Source: Labilithrix sp. (GTDB lineage Bacteria; Myxococcota_A; Polyangia; Polyangiales; Polyangiaceae). From it: 58,916 nt of DNA. The number at the start of each line of letters is the position of its first letter. Position 1 is the first letter of the stretch. The position numbers were made by a program, and so were the translations under genes. Shown in pieces: positions 1 to 8,668 of the stretch. A model generated the notes under the pieces. It was not told the origin of the DNA. It saw nothing but the letters and a program-made list of their open reading frames with translations, and made no database searches. The stretch is from the NCBI GenBank assembly GCA_019637105.1, contig JAHBWF010000031.1, forward strand, positions 1-58,916, written 5' to 3'.

Positions 1-129
1 GGCGCAGGCGAAGGACCCTCGGACGCCTCGGCGCGCTCCCGCGTCTCGGCGGCTCCCGCGACTTCGGCGAAAAGAGCCCGCGTCCTCCGCGGCCCGAGGT
101 CGAGAGGGGCGCGGCGCGCGCGGTTGCGC

Positions 130-135
130 TACGCT
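130..135 (+). promoter_or_regulatory. Candidate -10 element (TACGCT) for the GGDEF gene
   Basis: The hexamer TACGCT ends 10 nt before the ATG at 146, which would put the transcript start within a few bases of the start codon. No Shine-Dalgarno sequence lies between. The same arrangement recurs at several other genes in the window. No clear -35 is seen. Confidence 0.35.
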
Positions 136-145
136 TGCACGATCC

Positions 146-1147
146 ATGGCCGGCGGCGGTGGCGACCAGGGCGGCGACGACGAGGAGGGGGAGCTTCGTC
201 GCCGCGTGGCCGCGCTGGAAGCGGAGCTCGAGCGCACGCGCGCGCTCCTCGAGACGATCTTCGCGCACATCCCCGCGGTCTTCTACGTGAAGGACCTCGA
301 GAGCCGGTACCAGTACGGGAGCCCGTGGGGCTTCCGCACGTTCGGCATCGATCCCGCGCGGGCGATCGGGCGCACCGACGCGGAGCTGTTCCCGCCGGCG
401 CTCGCCGAGCGGTTCGCGGCGAGCGACCGTCGCGTGCTCGAGGGCCGGGAGATGGCGAGCGTGTCGTACGCGCTGCCGGCGCAGGGACGCGCGCTCCACT
501 TCGCGGGCGTCCGCTTCCCGATCCCGGGGCCCGACGGCAGACCCGTCGGCGTCTGCGGGTTCGCCGTCGACGTCACGGAGCGCATCGAGCTCGCGAACAA
601 GCTCGAGCGCCTCGCGACGACCGACGCGCTGACCGGCCTCGCGAACCGCCGGCGCTTCGACGAGCACCTCGCCGCCGAGCTCGCCCGCGCCGCGCGGAGC
701 GGCGAGCCCCTGACGCTGGTGCTGTGCGACGTCGATCAGTTCAAGCGCTACAACGACCGCTACGGTCACCCGCGGGGGGACACGTGCCTCGTCGAGGTCG
801 CGCGCGCGCTCGACGGGATCGTCCGGCGGCCCGCCGACCTCGCGGCGCGCTACGGCGGCGAGGAGTTCGCGCTGGTGCTCCCGGAGACCGCCGAGGACGG
901 CGCCGCGAAGCTGGTCGAGCGACTGCGCGCGTCCGTGCGCGAGCTCGGGTTCGAGCACGAGGGCAACGACGGCCACGGCGTCGTCACGCTGAGCGCCGGC
1001 GTCGCCACGGTGGCCGGCGCGTGGACCGTCGAGGAGGTCGTCGAGCTCGCCGACCGCGCCCTCTACGAGGCGAAGGAGGCCGGCCGAGACCGCCACGTCG
1101 CGGTCTCCGAGGCGAAGCCGCCCGCCTCGCTCAACCGCGCGCGTTGA
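146..1147 (+). CDS. PAS-GGDEF diguanylate cyclase
   Basis: Predicted to make the second messenger cyclic di-GMP from two GTP. A short coiled coil (about residues 13-35) leads into a PAS-type sensory domain (about 33-147) and then a GGDEF domain (about 153-325). The GGDEF domain is intact: [10 protein letters not shown] at 160-169, the metal-binding CDVDQFK at 194-200 and the active-site GGEEF at 237-241. An RPAD I-site lies five residues upstream of GGEEF, so product inhibition is expected. There is no signal peptide or membrane segment, so the protein should be cytosolic and sense a soluble ligand or partner. The ATG at 146 fits the nearby -10-like sequence. The frame is open further upstream, so a longer N-terminus cannot be excluded. 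Confidence 0.93.
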   Translation: MAGGGGDQGGDDEEGELRRRVAALEAELERTRALLETIFAHIPAVFYVKDLESRYQYGSPWGFRTFGIDPARAIGRTDAELFPPALAERFAASDRRVLEGREMASVSYALPAQGRALHFAGVRFPIPGPDGRPVGVCGFAVDVTERIELANKLERLATTDALTGLANRRRFDEHLAAELARAARSGEPLTLVLCDVDQFKRYNDRYGHPRGDTCLVEVARALDGIVRRPADLAARYGGEEFALVLPETAEDGAAKLVERLRASVRELGFEHEGNDGHGVVTLSAGVATVAGAWTVEEVVELADRALYEAKEAGRDRHVAVSEAKPPASLNRAR

Positions 1148-1223
1148 CGTGCGGCCGCGCCGAGCGCCGGGGCCGGCACGCCGCGCGCGTGCGGCGCCGC
1201 GGACGTGGTAGCGTACCGGCGCC

Positions 1224-2531
1224 GTGTCGACGCTGGCCCGGACGCTCGCTCTCCTCGCTCTCCCGATCGCCGCGCTCGCCGGCTGCGACAGCACCTCCGC
1301 GTTCGAGGACTGCACCGTCGACGCCGAGCTCGCGCCGGGGAGCCGCCGCGACCGGTGCCCCGCCTCGGTCTTCCCCGCGGAGCACGCGCGCGCGCGGGAG
1401 CTGTTCGGCGTCGTTCGCCGGGGCGAGGACGTCGTCGGCGGCGCGATGGTGCGGGCGGAGCCGTCGCCGGAGTTCGCCTCCGGCAGGGCCGCGGCGCCGG
1501 CGACCACGGTGACGAACGCCGCCGGCGTGTTCAACGGCCTGCTCACGGTGTCCCTCCGCTACGACCTGCTCGTGAAGCTCGATCGCCCGGGGACGCCCGA
1601 CGCCGACGTGCTGGTCTTCCGCGGGCTCGCCGGGCGCTACGTCGAGCCCTCCCTCGAGGGACCGCTCGCGGCCGCGCGCGCCTTCACCGCGCGCGTCGAC
1701 GTCGCGCTCGATCGCGCCGTGCCCGAGGGCCGCTCGCTCGCGTTCTTCGCGAGCGGCGTCGGGATCCAGGGCGTGACCGGGGACCTCGCGACGGGGCTCA
1801 CCGTGCTCAGCGGCTCGTACGCCGCGCCGACGACGCTCCACGTCGTCGAGTACGAGACCGCCGGCGGGCTCGCGAAGGCGACGGCGTACGGCACCGTCTC
1901 GGTGCGGGCCGACGCCGGGGTCGCGCGCTTCGCGACGATCCCGCTCCAGCCGATCCCGTTCTTCGTCGAGCCGACGCTCACCGCGAAGGCGCCGGCGGGG
2001 GCCTCGCCGGTCACGATCGACGTGGGCTTCAGCTTCTCGCGCACGAGCGGCGGCGCGCTCGCGTCGATCCCGGCCGGAGGCTCGGCGAGCCTGCCGATCA
2101 TCCCCAACGCAGGATACACGTATCGCGGCCGCGCGACGAAGGACGGGGCCTCGCTCGACACAGGCGAGATCGCGTTCGACGTGCTGCTCCCGACGACCGA
2201 GATCGAGCTCCCGTCGCCGCCCGCGGTCCTGTCTCCGCGGGGCGGCGAGGCCCGCGGCGTCGGGGAGTCGCTGCTGGTCGACGGCGACGGCGTCTTCGAG
2301 CACGTCCTCGCGCCGGCGGCGGGCGGGCCGACGATCCGGATCGTCGCGGGGCAGCGCGAGGCGGCGCTGCCCGACGTCACGACGCTCGGGCTGGCCGCTC
2401 CGATCGGGGAGCACGTCTGGACCGTGCGGAGCTACCCGACGGCGCGCTTCGCCGAGCAGCTCGCGGGCCTGGACGCCCGGCGCAACCGGCCGATGACCGT
2501 GTCGCCGCCGCGCACGATCGTCCTCCGCTGA
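1224..2531 (+). CDS. Secreted lipoprotein of unknown function
   Basis: The 435-residue protein has a type II signal peptide with a lipobox ending at Cys21 (ALAGC, followed by Asp), so it should be a membrane-anchored lipoprotein. The mature part looks beta-rich with repeated Thr/Val/Gly strands and resembles a carboxypeptidase-regulatory or Ig-like fold, but I recognise no family. It starts with GTG, 9 nt after a TAGCGT hexamer at 1209-1214 and without a ribosome-binding site, so it may be leaderless. It converges on the udgX gene, 13 nt away. Confidence 0.8.
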   Translation: MSTLARTLALLALPIAALAGCDSTSAFEDCTVDAELAPGSRRDRCPASVFPAEHARARELFGVVRRGEDVVGGAMVRAEPSPEFASGRAAAPATTVTNAAGVFNGLLTVSLRYDLLVKLDRPGTPDADVLVFRGLAGRYVEPSLEGPLAAARAFTARVDVALDRAVPEGRSLAFFASGVGIQGVTGDLATGLTVLSGSYAAPTTLHVVEYETAGGLAKATAYGTVSVRADAGVARFATIPLQPIPFFVEPTLTAKAPAGASPVTIDVGFSFSRTSGGALASIPAGGSASLPIIPNAGYTYRGRATKDGASLDTGEIAFDVLLPTTEIELPSPPAVLSPRGGEARGVGESLLVDGDGVFEHVLAPAAGGPTIRIVAGQREAALPDVTTLGLAAPIGEHVWTVRSYPTARFAEQLAGLDARRNRPMTVSPPRTIVLR

Positions 2532-2544
2532 GCCCGCGTCGTCG

Positions 2545-3231
2545 TCACGCCGAGACGGACGGCCGCGCTCCCCGGTAGCGCACGCGCGTGGAGCGGAAGC
2601 TCACCGCGGACGCCGCCTCCGCGAGGTCGAGCGTGAAGGCGCGACGGACGCGCGTGTACTCGCCCTCGTCGTTGCCCTTCATCCGCAAGAGCGCCGACGG
2701 GTGGAACGTGGCGAGGATGCGCGTCGCCCACGGGGCGCCGTCCTCGAGCACGCCTCGGCTCCGCGTGAGCCGGAAGGCTCGACCGAAGAAGACCTGAGCC
2801 GCCGTCGCGCCGAGGCAGACGATGACCTCGGGCCGCACGGCGGCGATCTCGGCCTCGAGCCACCTGCGGCACGCGTTGACCTCGGACGTGGTCGGCTTCA
2901 TGTGCAGGCGGCGCTTCCCTCGCGGCTCCCACTTGAAGTGCTTGACGGCGTTGGTCACGTAGACCTGCTCGCGCGGGATCTCAGCCGCGTCGAGCGCGTC
3001 GTCGAGGAGCTCTCCCGCGGGGCCGACGAAAGGCCGACCGTTGAGGTCCTCCCGATCGCCGGGCTGCTCTCCGATGAGCATCATCGGCGCGGGTGTGGGG
3101 CCTTCGCCGAAGACGACCTGTGTGGCGCGCCGGTACAGGTCACAGGCCTGACATCGCCGGGCCGCCGCCGCGAGCTCAGCGAGGTCGTCGGTTCCTGTCG
3201 GGACGTGGGGGAGGGAAGGCTTGTCGTCCAT
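2545..3231 (-). CDS. udgX: UdgX-type uracil-DNA glycosylase
   Basis: This is an iron-sulfur uracil-DNA glycosylase of the family 4/5 fold, with hallmarks of UdgX. It has GEQPGD at residues 54-59 and the insertion loop KRRLH at 106-110. In characterised UdgX the His of the equivalent KRRIH loop attacks the sugar and leaves the enzyme covalently bound to the abasic site. Cys27, Cys30, Cys121 and Cys139 are placed to hold a 4Fe-4S cluster, and FHPSALLR near 176-183 is the second active-site motif. The length of 228 residues fits. It acts in repair of deaminated cytosine. It stands alone between two convergent or divergent lipoprotein genes. UdgX rather than ordinary UDG4 is inferred from the loop. 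Confidence 0.9.
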   Translation of the reverse strand: MDDKPSLPHVPTGTDDLAELAAAARRCQACDLYRRATQVVFGEGPTPAPMMLIGEQPGDREDLNGRPFVGPAGELLDDALDAAEIPREQVYVTNAVKHFKWEPRGKRRLHMKPTTSEVNACRRWLEAEIAAVRPEVIVCLGATAAQVFFGRAFRLTRSRGVLEDGAPWATRILATFHPSALLRMKGNDEGEYTRVRRAFTLDLAEAASAVSFRSTRVRYRGARPSVSA

Positions 3232-3289
3232 GAGCCGACCCTCGCCGCAAGGTTCATGCGCGTCTACGGCCCGGCTCGGCGGCTCGGGC

Positions 3290-4564
3290 TCAGGGGAAGC
3301 CCTTGACCGGGACCGCGGTGAGCGCGGTCTCCGTCGTCCCGTTGCCGAGCTGTCCGAGCAGGTTCGTGCCCCAGCAGTACGCGCGGCCGTCGTCCGAGAT
3401 CGAGCACGAGCGGTTGCCGCCGGTCCACACGCCGATCGCGGTGGGCGCGCCCAGGACGGTGACCGGCGTCGCGACGGCTTCGTCGGGAGAGACCGCGCCT
3501 TTGCCGAGCTGCCCTTGATCGGCCGAGCCCCAGCAGGCGATCTTGCCGTTCGCGCGGACGGCGCACGCGTGGTCGATGCCCGTCCAGATGAAGGTCGCGT
3601 CTCCGACGGAAGGCACGAGGATCGGCGACGGGTTCGGCGCCGCGGTCGGGCTGCCGTTGCCGAGCTGGCCGTACTCGTTCTTCCCCCAGCAATAGACGCG
3701 ACCCGATCGCTGTCGCGCGCACGAGAAGCGCGCGGCCGCGGCGACCTGCGCGATGTCCGAGAGCGCCGTGAGCTTGGCGGGGGTGAGGCTCTCGGTGGTC
3801 GACCCGATCCCGAGCTGGCCCTCGCTGTTGCCGCCCCAGCACGTCACCTCTCCCGTCTCGAGCACCGCGCACGCGTGATCGGTCGCTGCGGCGACGGAGA
3901 CGGCGCCGGTGAGGCCCTGGACCGGCGCGGCGGTCGTCCGGTCGTCCTTGAGCCCGTCGCCGAGCTGCCCGGAGTAGTTCGCGCCCCAGCAGGCGACGGT
4001 CTTGTCCCTGCGCACCGCGCACGTGAAGCTCGTTCCGCCGGCGAGCTGCGTCGCGTCCTGGAGCCCGAGGACCTTCACCGGCTTGGAGGAGCGCTGCTCG
4101 GTGCCGTCGCCGAGCTGGCCGAAGAGGTTGCTCCCCCAGCACGACACGGTGCCCGGCCGGTGCACGACGCAGGTGTGCGAGACGCCCGAGGCGATCGCGA
4201 CCGCGTCGTCGATGCCCGGGACGCGCTGCGGGGTGAGCACGTTGGGCCGGCTGCCGTCGAACGGGACGCCGTCGCCGACCTGACCTGCGCCGTTGTCGCC
4301 CCAGCAGCGGACGGTCCCGTCGGGGAGGCGCCCGCACGCGTGGTTGAACCCCAGCGCGAGCTCGCCTCGGTCCTCCGCGGGCGCCTCGACGTCCGGCGGA
4401 TCGTCGTCCGGCTCGGGGTCCTCCTCGACGTCCCTCGGCGTCCTGCCCGCGTCGCGCGTGCGCAGCGTCACGTCCTCCACGCCGACGATGGCGTTGCACG
4501 CCAGGAGCGCGGCCGACGCAGCGCCGAGGACGAGCATGAGACGAAGCCGCGCCGTGCCCCTCAC
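3290..4564 (-). CDS. RCC1-repeat beta-propeller lipoprotein
   Basis: A signal peptide with lipobox LLAC (Cys23) is followed by an Asp/Pro-rich linker and seven RCC1-type repeats. Each repeat carries a CWGxNxxGQLGxG core, as in CWGSNLFGQLGDG and CWGKNEYGQLGNG. Seven repeats match a closed seven-bladed propeller, so the protein is probably a surface-exposed binding module. Bacterial RCC1 lipoproteins are common in Myxococcota and their ligands are unknown. The chosen start is the GTG at 4564, which gives an Arg-rich n-region; an in-frame ATG at 4537 would leave little n-region. An AT-rich GCTAAAAAATG stretch just upstream (4571-4581) may be its -10. Confidence 0.88.
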   Translation of the reverse strand: MRGTARLRLMLVLGAASAALLACNAIVGVEDVTLRTRDAGRTPRDVEEDPEPDDDPPDVEAPAEDRGELALGFNHACGRLPDGTVRCWGDNGAGQVGDGVPFDGSRPNVLTPQRVPGIDDAVAIASGVSHTCVVHRPGTVSCWGSNLFGQLGDGTEQRSSKPVKVLGLQDATQLAGGTSFTCAVRRDKTVACWGANYSGQLGDGLKDDRTTAAPVQGLTGAVSVAAATDHACAVLETGEVTCWGGNSEGQLGIGSTTESLTPAKLTALSDIAQVAAAARFSCARQRSGRVYCWGKNEYGQLGNGSPTAAPNPSPILVPSVGDATFIWTGIDHACAVRANGKIACWGSADQGQLGKGAVSPDEAVATPVTVLGAPTAIGVWTGGNRSCSISDDGRAYCWGTNLLGQLGNGTTETALTAVPVKGFP

Positions 4565-4715
4565 GGCTCATTTTTTAGCACCGTTGACGCGGTCCCGCCC
4601 GGTCCGGTGGTGAAGGCGCGAGCGGGGCTCGGGGGCGCCCGGCCGTCCTTTTGCGCTCGACGCGGCCACGAGGCCCCTTCCGGTGACGCGCAAGGACCAC
4701 TATAAGCGGGGAGGG

Positions 4716-5480
4716 ATGACGGTTGGGCGTCAAGCGACTCGAGCAGGTGAGCAATCCCCCGTCATCGTGATGCTCCACGGGTTCGCGCTCGACGCGCGGA
4801 TGTGGCGGCGTCAGGTCGAGGCGTTCGGCGCCGATCACCGCGTCTTGCTCGTCGATCTCCCGGGGTTCGGCCCGCAGGCGCGCGAGGTCGGCGAGGTCGA
4901 GCCGGCCAAGGAGATCGGGCGGGCGATGGACGTCGCGAAGGTGACTCGCGCTCACCTCGTCGCGAGCTCCTACGGCGCTGCGGTCGCCGTGGACTACGCG
5001 TTCCAGCACCCCGAGCGCGTCGCGTCGCTCGTCCTCGCCGCGCCGATGCTCCTCGGGCGCCGCATGGGCATCGACTCCTGGCAGCGGTGCGTCTCGCTCG
5101 CGAACGAGGGCGACCGCACGACCGCAGCGGAGGTCTGGCTCGACGACGCGCTCTTCGAGACGCTTCGCCACGACGAGGATCTCTTCGAGGAGGTCCGCCA
5201 GATCGTCCTCGACTACGGCGGCGGGCACTGGACGGGCAAGGTCAGCTCCACCTGGAGCGAGCCGGACCCCATCCCTCGCTTGAAGGAGCTCACGGCGCCC
5301 ACGCTGATCGTCTCGGGCGAGCAGGACCTCCCGAGCTTCATGCTCATGGCGGAGGCCTACGCCAAGGCGATGCCGAAGGCGCGGCGCGAGATCATCCAGG
5401 GGGTCGGGCATCACGTGAGCCTCGAGGCGGCGCCGGTCTTCAACGAGCTGGTCCGCCGCTTCATCGCCGCGGCGCGCTGA
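4716..5480 (+). CDS. Alpha/beta-hydrolase fold protein
   Basis: This is a 254-residue cytosolic alpha/beta hydrolase. The oxyanion HGF is at 21-23 and the nucleophile elbow reads ASSYGA with Ser85, where GxSxG is the usual form. The acid is in SGEQD near residue 207 and the catalytic His is in GVGHHVS near 235. A cap region lies around 110-190. The substrate is unknown; esterase or C-C hydrolase activity is possible. The ATG at 4716 is preceded by GGGGAGGG, an unusually close but strong purine block. A GTG at 4683 would add 11 residues and has no site of its own. The gene ends 348 nt before rplV and is not obviously part of that operon. Confidence 0.82.
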   Translation: MTVGRQATRAGEQSPVIVMLHGFALDARMWRRQVEAFGADHRVLLVDLPGFGPQAREVGEVEPAKEIGRAMDVAKVTRAHLVASSYGAAVAVDYAFQHPERVASLVLAAPMLLGRRMGIDSWQRCVSLANEGDRTTAAEVWLDDALFETLRHDEDLFEEVRQIVLDYGGGHWTGKVSSTWSEPDPIPRLKELTAPTLIVSGEQDLPSFMLMAEAYAKAMPKARREIIQGVGHHVSLEAAPVFNELVRRFIAAAR

Positions 5481-5601
5481 CGGATCGCCCTCCGACCGCA
5501 ACCTGCCGGAAAGAGATGAGCTTTGGGCTCACCCGCCGGCGGTCCGAGGCGAGGGCGAGGACGAGGCGCACAGGGTGCGCGTCGATTCCACCTCTCGGCG
5601 C

Positions 5602-5629
5602 TTGCTAAAGGCCCGCTTTTCGGTAGAGT
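5602..5629 (+). promoter_or_regulatory. Candidate sigma-70 promoter of the rplV ribosomal operon
   Basis: TTGCTA (5602-5607) and TAGAGT (5624-5629) are 16 nt apart; each matches four of six consensus bases. The start point would be near 5636, exactly where the structured leader begins. No other good promoter is seen in the 348-nt gap. Confidence 0.5.
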
Positions 5630-5635
5630 GCGCGT

Positions 5636-5828
5636 CCTTCCTCCCCCAGCCGGGGTGGGAAGGTTCGAGGAAACTCGAGCATTCTCCAGCCTCTAGACGG
5701 CCGTAACGGCCCTCGGGAACCGCGCAGAGACCCTCGCGAAAGCGAGGAATCCGCGCCCCGACGGTACGACGGCGGCTCGAGGCGGGACTAGCGAGTCCGG
5801 CGTCGTCGCCGGCGGAAGGTCTGGGATC
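5636..5828 (+). promoter_or_regulatory. Structured 5' leader of the rplV operon, possible autoregulatory element
   Basis: This non-coding stretch contains a run of stem-loops. Their positions are 5636-5663 (11-base arms, one bulge); 5665-5678 (TCGAG, GAAA tetraloop, CTCGA); 5699-5711 (GGCCG, TAA, CGGCC); and 5732-5747 (CCTCGC, GAAA, GCGAGG). They are followed by 5785-5798 (GGACT, AGCG, AGTCC) and 5797-5812 (CCGGCG, TCGT, CGCCGG). The last two share bases 5797-5798, so they are mutually exclusive. The final stem abuts the GGAAGG ribosome-binding site at 5814-5819. Such leaders commonly mediate feedback by a ribosomal protein; the ligand here is unknown. Confidence 0.5.
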
Positions 5829-6170
5829 ATGGTTTCGAAGGCGATCGCCCGCTTCGCGCGGCTGAGCCCCCGTAAGGCTCGTGTCATGGTCGATCTCGTG
5901 CGCGGCCGTCAGGCCGGCGAGGCGCTGCAGCTCCTCGAGTTCACGAAGAAGGCTGGCGCGCCGGTGCTGAAGAAGCTCATCGAGAGCGCCGTCGCGAACG
6001 CCCGGACGACGAGCCCCGGCGTCGATCTCGACGCGCTCTTCGTCGAGACGGCCTTCGTCGACAAGGCTCCCAACAAGCACATGCGCCGCTGGCGCCCGCG
6101 CGCCATGGGCCGCGCGACGCGGATCCAGAAGGGCATGAGCCACATCACGATCCACCTCGGCCAGCGCTGA
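5829..6170 (+). CDS. rplV: 50S ribosomal protein L22
   Basis: L22 (113 residues) binds 23S rRNA and its beta-hairpin lines the peptide exit tunnel. The sequence carries the core RxSPRKARxxxDLVRG near residues 9-25 and the tunnel hairpin NKHMRRWRPRAMGRATR near 80-96. The length is normal. It is the first gene of this operon. In most bacteria rpsS directly precedes it, but here the upstream gene is an unrelated hydrolase. A GGAAGG box lies 9 nt before the ATG. Confidence 0.97.
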   Translation: MVSKAIARFARLSPRKARVMVDLVRGRQAGEALQLLEFTKKAGAPVLKKLIESAVANARTTSPGVDLDALFVETAFVDKAPNKHMRRWRPRAMGRATRIQKGMSHITIHLGQR

Positions 6171-6203
6171 GGCGCGGTAGCCCCCTCAAGGACCAGAGAA
6201 ACG

Positions 6204-6902
6204 ATGGGACAGAAAGTTCATCCGTACGGCTTCCGCCTCGGCGTCATCAAGACGTGGAACAGCAAGTGGTTCGAGGACAAGAACTACGCGAAGTGGCTCC
6301 ACGAGGACATGCGCATCAAGCGCGCCGTCAAGGAGTACCTCATGAACGCGAACATCGCGTCCGTCGAGGTCGAGCGCGCCGCGAACAAGGCCAAGGTCAT
6401 CGTCTACACGGCGCGCCCGGGCATGGTCATCGGCAAGGGCGGCAAGGGGATCGAGATCCTCAAGATCGGCAACCTGAAGACCGCCGCCAAGGGTGAGACC
6501 AAGTTCCCCGGCGTCCAGTCGTTCACGGAGAACGAGGTCTTCATCGACGTGCAGGAGATCCGCAAGGCGGAGACCTCCGCGCAGCTCGTCGCCGAGAACG
6601 TCGGCATGCAGCTCGAGCGCCGCGTCGCCTTCCGCCGCGCGATGAAGAAGGCCCTCTCGACGGCGATGAAGTTCGGCGCCAAGGGCATCCGCATCCGCTG
6701 CTCCGGCCGCCTCGGCGGGAGCGAGATGAGCCGCGTCGAGACCTACCGCGAGGGTCGGGTCCCGCTCCACACCCTCCGCGCCGACATCGAGTTCGGCCAG
6801 CACGAGGCCCGTACCAAGTACGGCATCATCGGCATCAAGTGCTGGGTCTTCAAGGGCGAGGTCCTCGCTCGCCGCCAGCGCCGCCCGCAGATCGCAGGCT
6901 GA
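6204..6902 (+). CDS. rpsC: 30S ribosomal protein S3
   Basis: S3 (232 residues) sits at the mRNA entry channel of the small subunit. It begins with the invariant [13 protein letters not shown] and has the KH-domain loop [10 protein letters not shown] near 76-85 and the C-terminal domain with [10 protein letters not shown] near 170-179. It lies 33 nt after rplV with an AGGA box before the start. Confidence 0.98.
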   Translation: MGQKVHPYGFRLGVIKTWNSKWFEDKNYAKWLHEDMRIKRAVKEYLMNANIASVEVERAANKAKVIVYTARPGMVIGKGGKGIEILKIGNLKTAAKGETKFPGVQSFTENEVFIDVQEIRKAETSAQLVAENVGMQLERRVAFRRAMKKALSTAMKFGAKGIRIRCSGRLGGSEMSRVETYREGRVPLHTLRADIEFGQHEARTKYGIIGIKCWVFKGEVLARRQRRPQIAG

Positions 6903-6927
6903 GGCCTCAGGTTAAGAGAGAACGATC

Positions 6928-7344
6928 ATGCTTTCTCCGAAGCGAACCAAGTTCCGCAAGATGCAGAAGGGCAACAACAGGGGCACGGCCTACCGTGGCT
7001 CCGACGTTTCCTTCGGCGACTTCGCCATGCAGGCCGTCGAGCCGGGCCGCCTCACGGCGCGCCAGATCGAGGCCGCGCGTATGGCGATCACGCGCCACGT
7101 GAAGCGCGTCGGCAAGCTCTGGATCCGGATCTTCCCGCACCGCCCCGTCACGAAGAAGCCGCTCGAGGTCCGCATGGGCGGCGGCAAGGGCGGCGTGGAA
7201 GAGTGGGCGGCCGACATCCTGCCGGGCCGCGTGATGTACGAGATCTCGGGCGTCGACGAGAAGACGGCGCGTGAAGCGTTCCGTCTCGCGGGTCACAAGC
7301 TGCCCCTCGGTTACAAGTTCCTCATCCGCGGGAGCATTCAGTGA
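6928..7344 (+). CDS. rplP: 50S ribosomal protein L16
   Basis: L16 (138 residues) contacts the A-site tRNA elbow. It has the usual N-terminus ([15 protein letters not shown]) and the [11 protein letters not shown] loop near 83-93; in E. coli the equivalent region contains the hydroxylated Arg. It overlaps rpmC by one base (TGATG), which suggests translational coupling. Confidence 0.97.
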   Translation: MLSPKRTKFRKMQKGNNRGTAYRGSDVSFGDFAMQAVEPGRLTARQIEAARMAITRHVKRVGKLWIRIFPHRPVTKKPLEVRMGGGKGGVEEWAADILPGRVMYEISGVDEKTAREAFRLAGHKLPLGYKFLIRGSIQ

Positions 7345-7562
7345 TGAAAGCGAAGGACTTGCGTGAGCGCAGCGTGGAAGACCTCCGCGAGCTCGAGAAG
7401 AGCCTGACGAGGGACACGTTCCAGAACCGGTTCAAGAACTTCACGAACCGCCTCGACGACACGAGCGTGATCGGCAAGACGAAGCGCGACCTCGCGCGCG
7501 TCAAGACGATCCTCGCTCAGCGCGCAGCCGGCGACTCCACCAAGAAGGACGAGGCGAAGTAG
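7344..7562 (+). CDS. rpmC: 50S ribosomal protein L29
   Basis: L29 (72 residues) is the two-helix protein near the tunnel exit that helps dock signal recognition particle and trigger factor. The helices are seen as [21 protein letters not shown] and [11 protein letters not shown], with a short Lys-rich tail. The ATG at 7344 overlaps the rplP stop by one base. A GTG immediately before it (7341) is in frame but less likely. Confidence 0.95.
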   Translation: MKAKDLRERSVEDLRELEKSLTRDTFQNRFKNFTNRLDDTSVIGKTKRDLARVKTILAQRAAGDSTKKDEAK

Positions 7563-7567
7563 AAGCC

Positions 7568-7900
7568 ATGGCGAAAGAGAAAGCAGCCGCTGCGGTCCCC
7601 GCAGCCGAGAAGAGCACGAGGACGCTCGCGGTCGAGAAGGCCGCGCACGGCTTCCGCCGCAAGATGGTCGGCAAGGTCATCAAGGCGAAGATGGCGAAGA
7701 CCGTCGTCGTCGAGTGCGTCACGTCTTCGCGCGACCGGCTCTACGGCAAGTACGTCCGCAGCCGCACCCGCTACAAGGCGCACGACGAGACCAACCAGTA
7801 CAAGGTCGGCGACCAGGTCGAGATCCAGGAGCACCGCCCGATCTCGCGCGACAAGCGCTTCATCGTGGTGCGCCTCGTGAAGAAGTTCGTGGAGGAGTAG
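7568..7900 (+). CDS. rpsQ: 30S ribosomal protein S17, N-terminally extended
   Basis: S17 binds helices 7 and 11 of 16S rRNA early in assembly. The OB-fold core is clear ([17 protein letters not shown] near 35-51, then the [10 protein letters not shown] loop), and the end [10 protein letters not shown] is typical. The protein has 110 residues, against about 84 in E. coli. The extra 28 or so residues are an Ala/Lys-rich N-terminal tail. The ATG at 7568 follows rpmC by 5 nt; there is no good internal start, so the tail is probably real. Confidence 0.95.
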   Translation: MAKEKAAAAVPAAEKSTRTLAVEKAAHGFRRKMVGKVIKAKMAKTVVVECVTSSRDRLYGKYVRSRTRYKAHDETNQYKVGDQVEIQEHRPISRDKRFIVVRLVKKFVEE

Positions 7901-7908
7901 AGGTCGCC

Positions 7909-8277
7909 ATGATCCAGATGCGTACAGTCCTGGAGGTCGCGGACAACTCCGGCGCGAAGCGTGTGCAGTGCGTGAAGGTCCTCGGCGGCTCGCGCCGCCG
8001 GTACGCGCGCCTCGGCGACATCATCGTCGTCTCCATCAAGGAGGCGATGCCGAACACCAAGGTGAAGAAGGGGGACACCGCGAAGGCGGTCGTCGTCCGC
8101 GTGAAGGACGACACGTCCCGCCCCGACGGCAGCTCGATCCGCTTCGACGAGAACAGCGCCGTCCTCATCAACCCGCAGCTCGAGCCGATCGGCACCCGCA
8201 TCTTCGGACCGGTCGCCCGCGAGCTCCGCGGCAAGAAGTTCATGAAGATCATCTCGCTCGCACCCGAGGTGCTGTGA
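7909..8277 (+). CDS. rplN: 50S ribosomal protein L14
   Basis: L14 (122 residues) lies at the subunit interface and is the docking site for the silencing factor RsfS. It has the normal length. Recognisable blocks are [18 protein letters not shown] at the start, the [13 protein letters not shown] loop, and [12 protein letters not shown] near 95-106. The ATG at 7909 is preceded by GGAGGAGTAGAGG, formed by the end of rpsQ. The stop overlaps the rplX start in a TGATG junction. Confidence 0.97.
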   Translation: MIQMRTVLEVADNSGAKRVQCVKVLGGSRRRYARLGDIIVVSIKEAMPNTKVKKGDTAKAVVVRVKDDTSRPDGSSIRFDENSAVLINPQLEPIGTRIFGPVARELRGKKFMKIISLAPEVL

Positions 8278-8627
8278 TGAGCCTGCAGCGACTCCAGAAG
8301 GGTGACGAGGTCATCGTCATCACGGGCAAGGACAAGGGCAAGAAGGGCAAGGTCATGCGTCTCTTCAAGGAGACCGACCGCGTCCTCGTCGAGGGTGTGA
8401 ACCTCGTGAAGCGCCACATGAAGCCGAACCCGCGCATGCAGCAGGGCGGCATCCTCGAGCGCGAGCAGCCGTTCGCGGCGTCGAACGTGATGCTCGTCGA
8501 CCCGAAGACGGGCAAGGGGACGCGTGTCCGCGTCAAGACCGACGACAAGGGCGTGAAGGTCCGCGTCGCCGTGAAGAGCGGCGAGGAGATCCCGTCACCG
8601 CGCAAGGCGAGCGCCGCGGCCACCTGA
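8277..8627 (+). CDS. rplX: 50S ribosomal protein L24
   Basis: L24 (116 residues) starts assembly of the large subunit. The KOW motif is visible as [19 protein letters not shown] near residues 8-26, followed by [13 protein letters not shown]. It is about 12 residues longer than the E. coli protein, the extra being a Ser/Ala-rich C-terminus. The ATG at 8277 overlaps the rplN stop, so the two are probably translationally coupled. Confidence 0.96.
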   Translation: MSLQRLQKGDEVIVITGKDKGKKGKVMRLFKETDRVLVEGVNLVKRHMKPNPRMQQGGILEREQPFAASNVMLVDPKTGKGTRVRVKTDDKGVKVRVAVKSGEEIPSPRKASAAAT

Positions 8628-8668
8628 GCCGCCCGGACGCCACAAGAGTCTATCGAGCCGAGGAAGCC

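Noticed and set aside
1-145. End of an upstream gene at the left edge
   Set aside because: No frame shows recognisable protein sequence or a stop that fits a known family, so I leave it unassigned.
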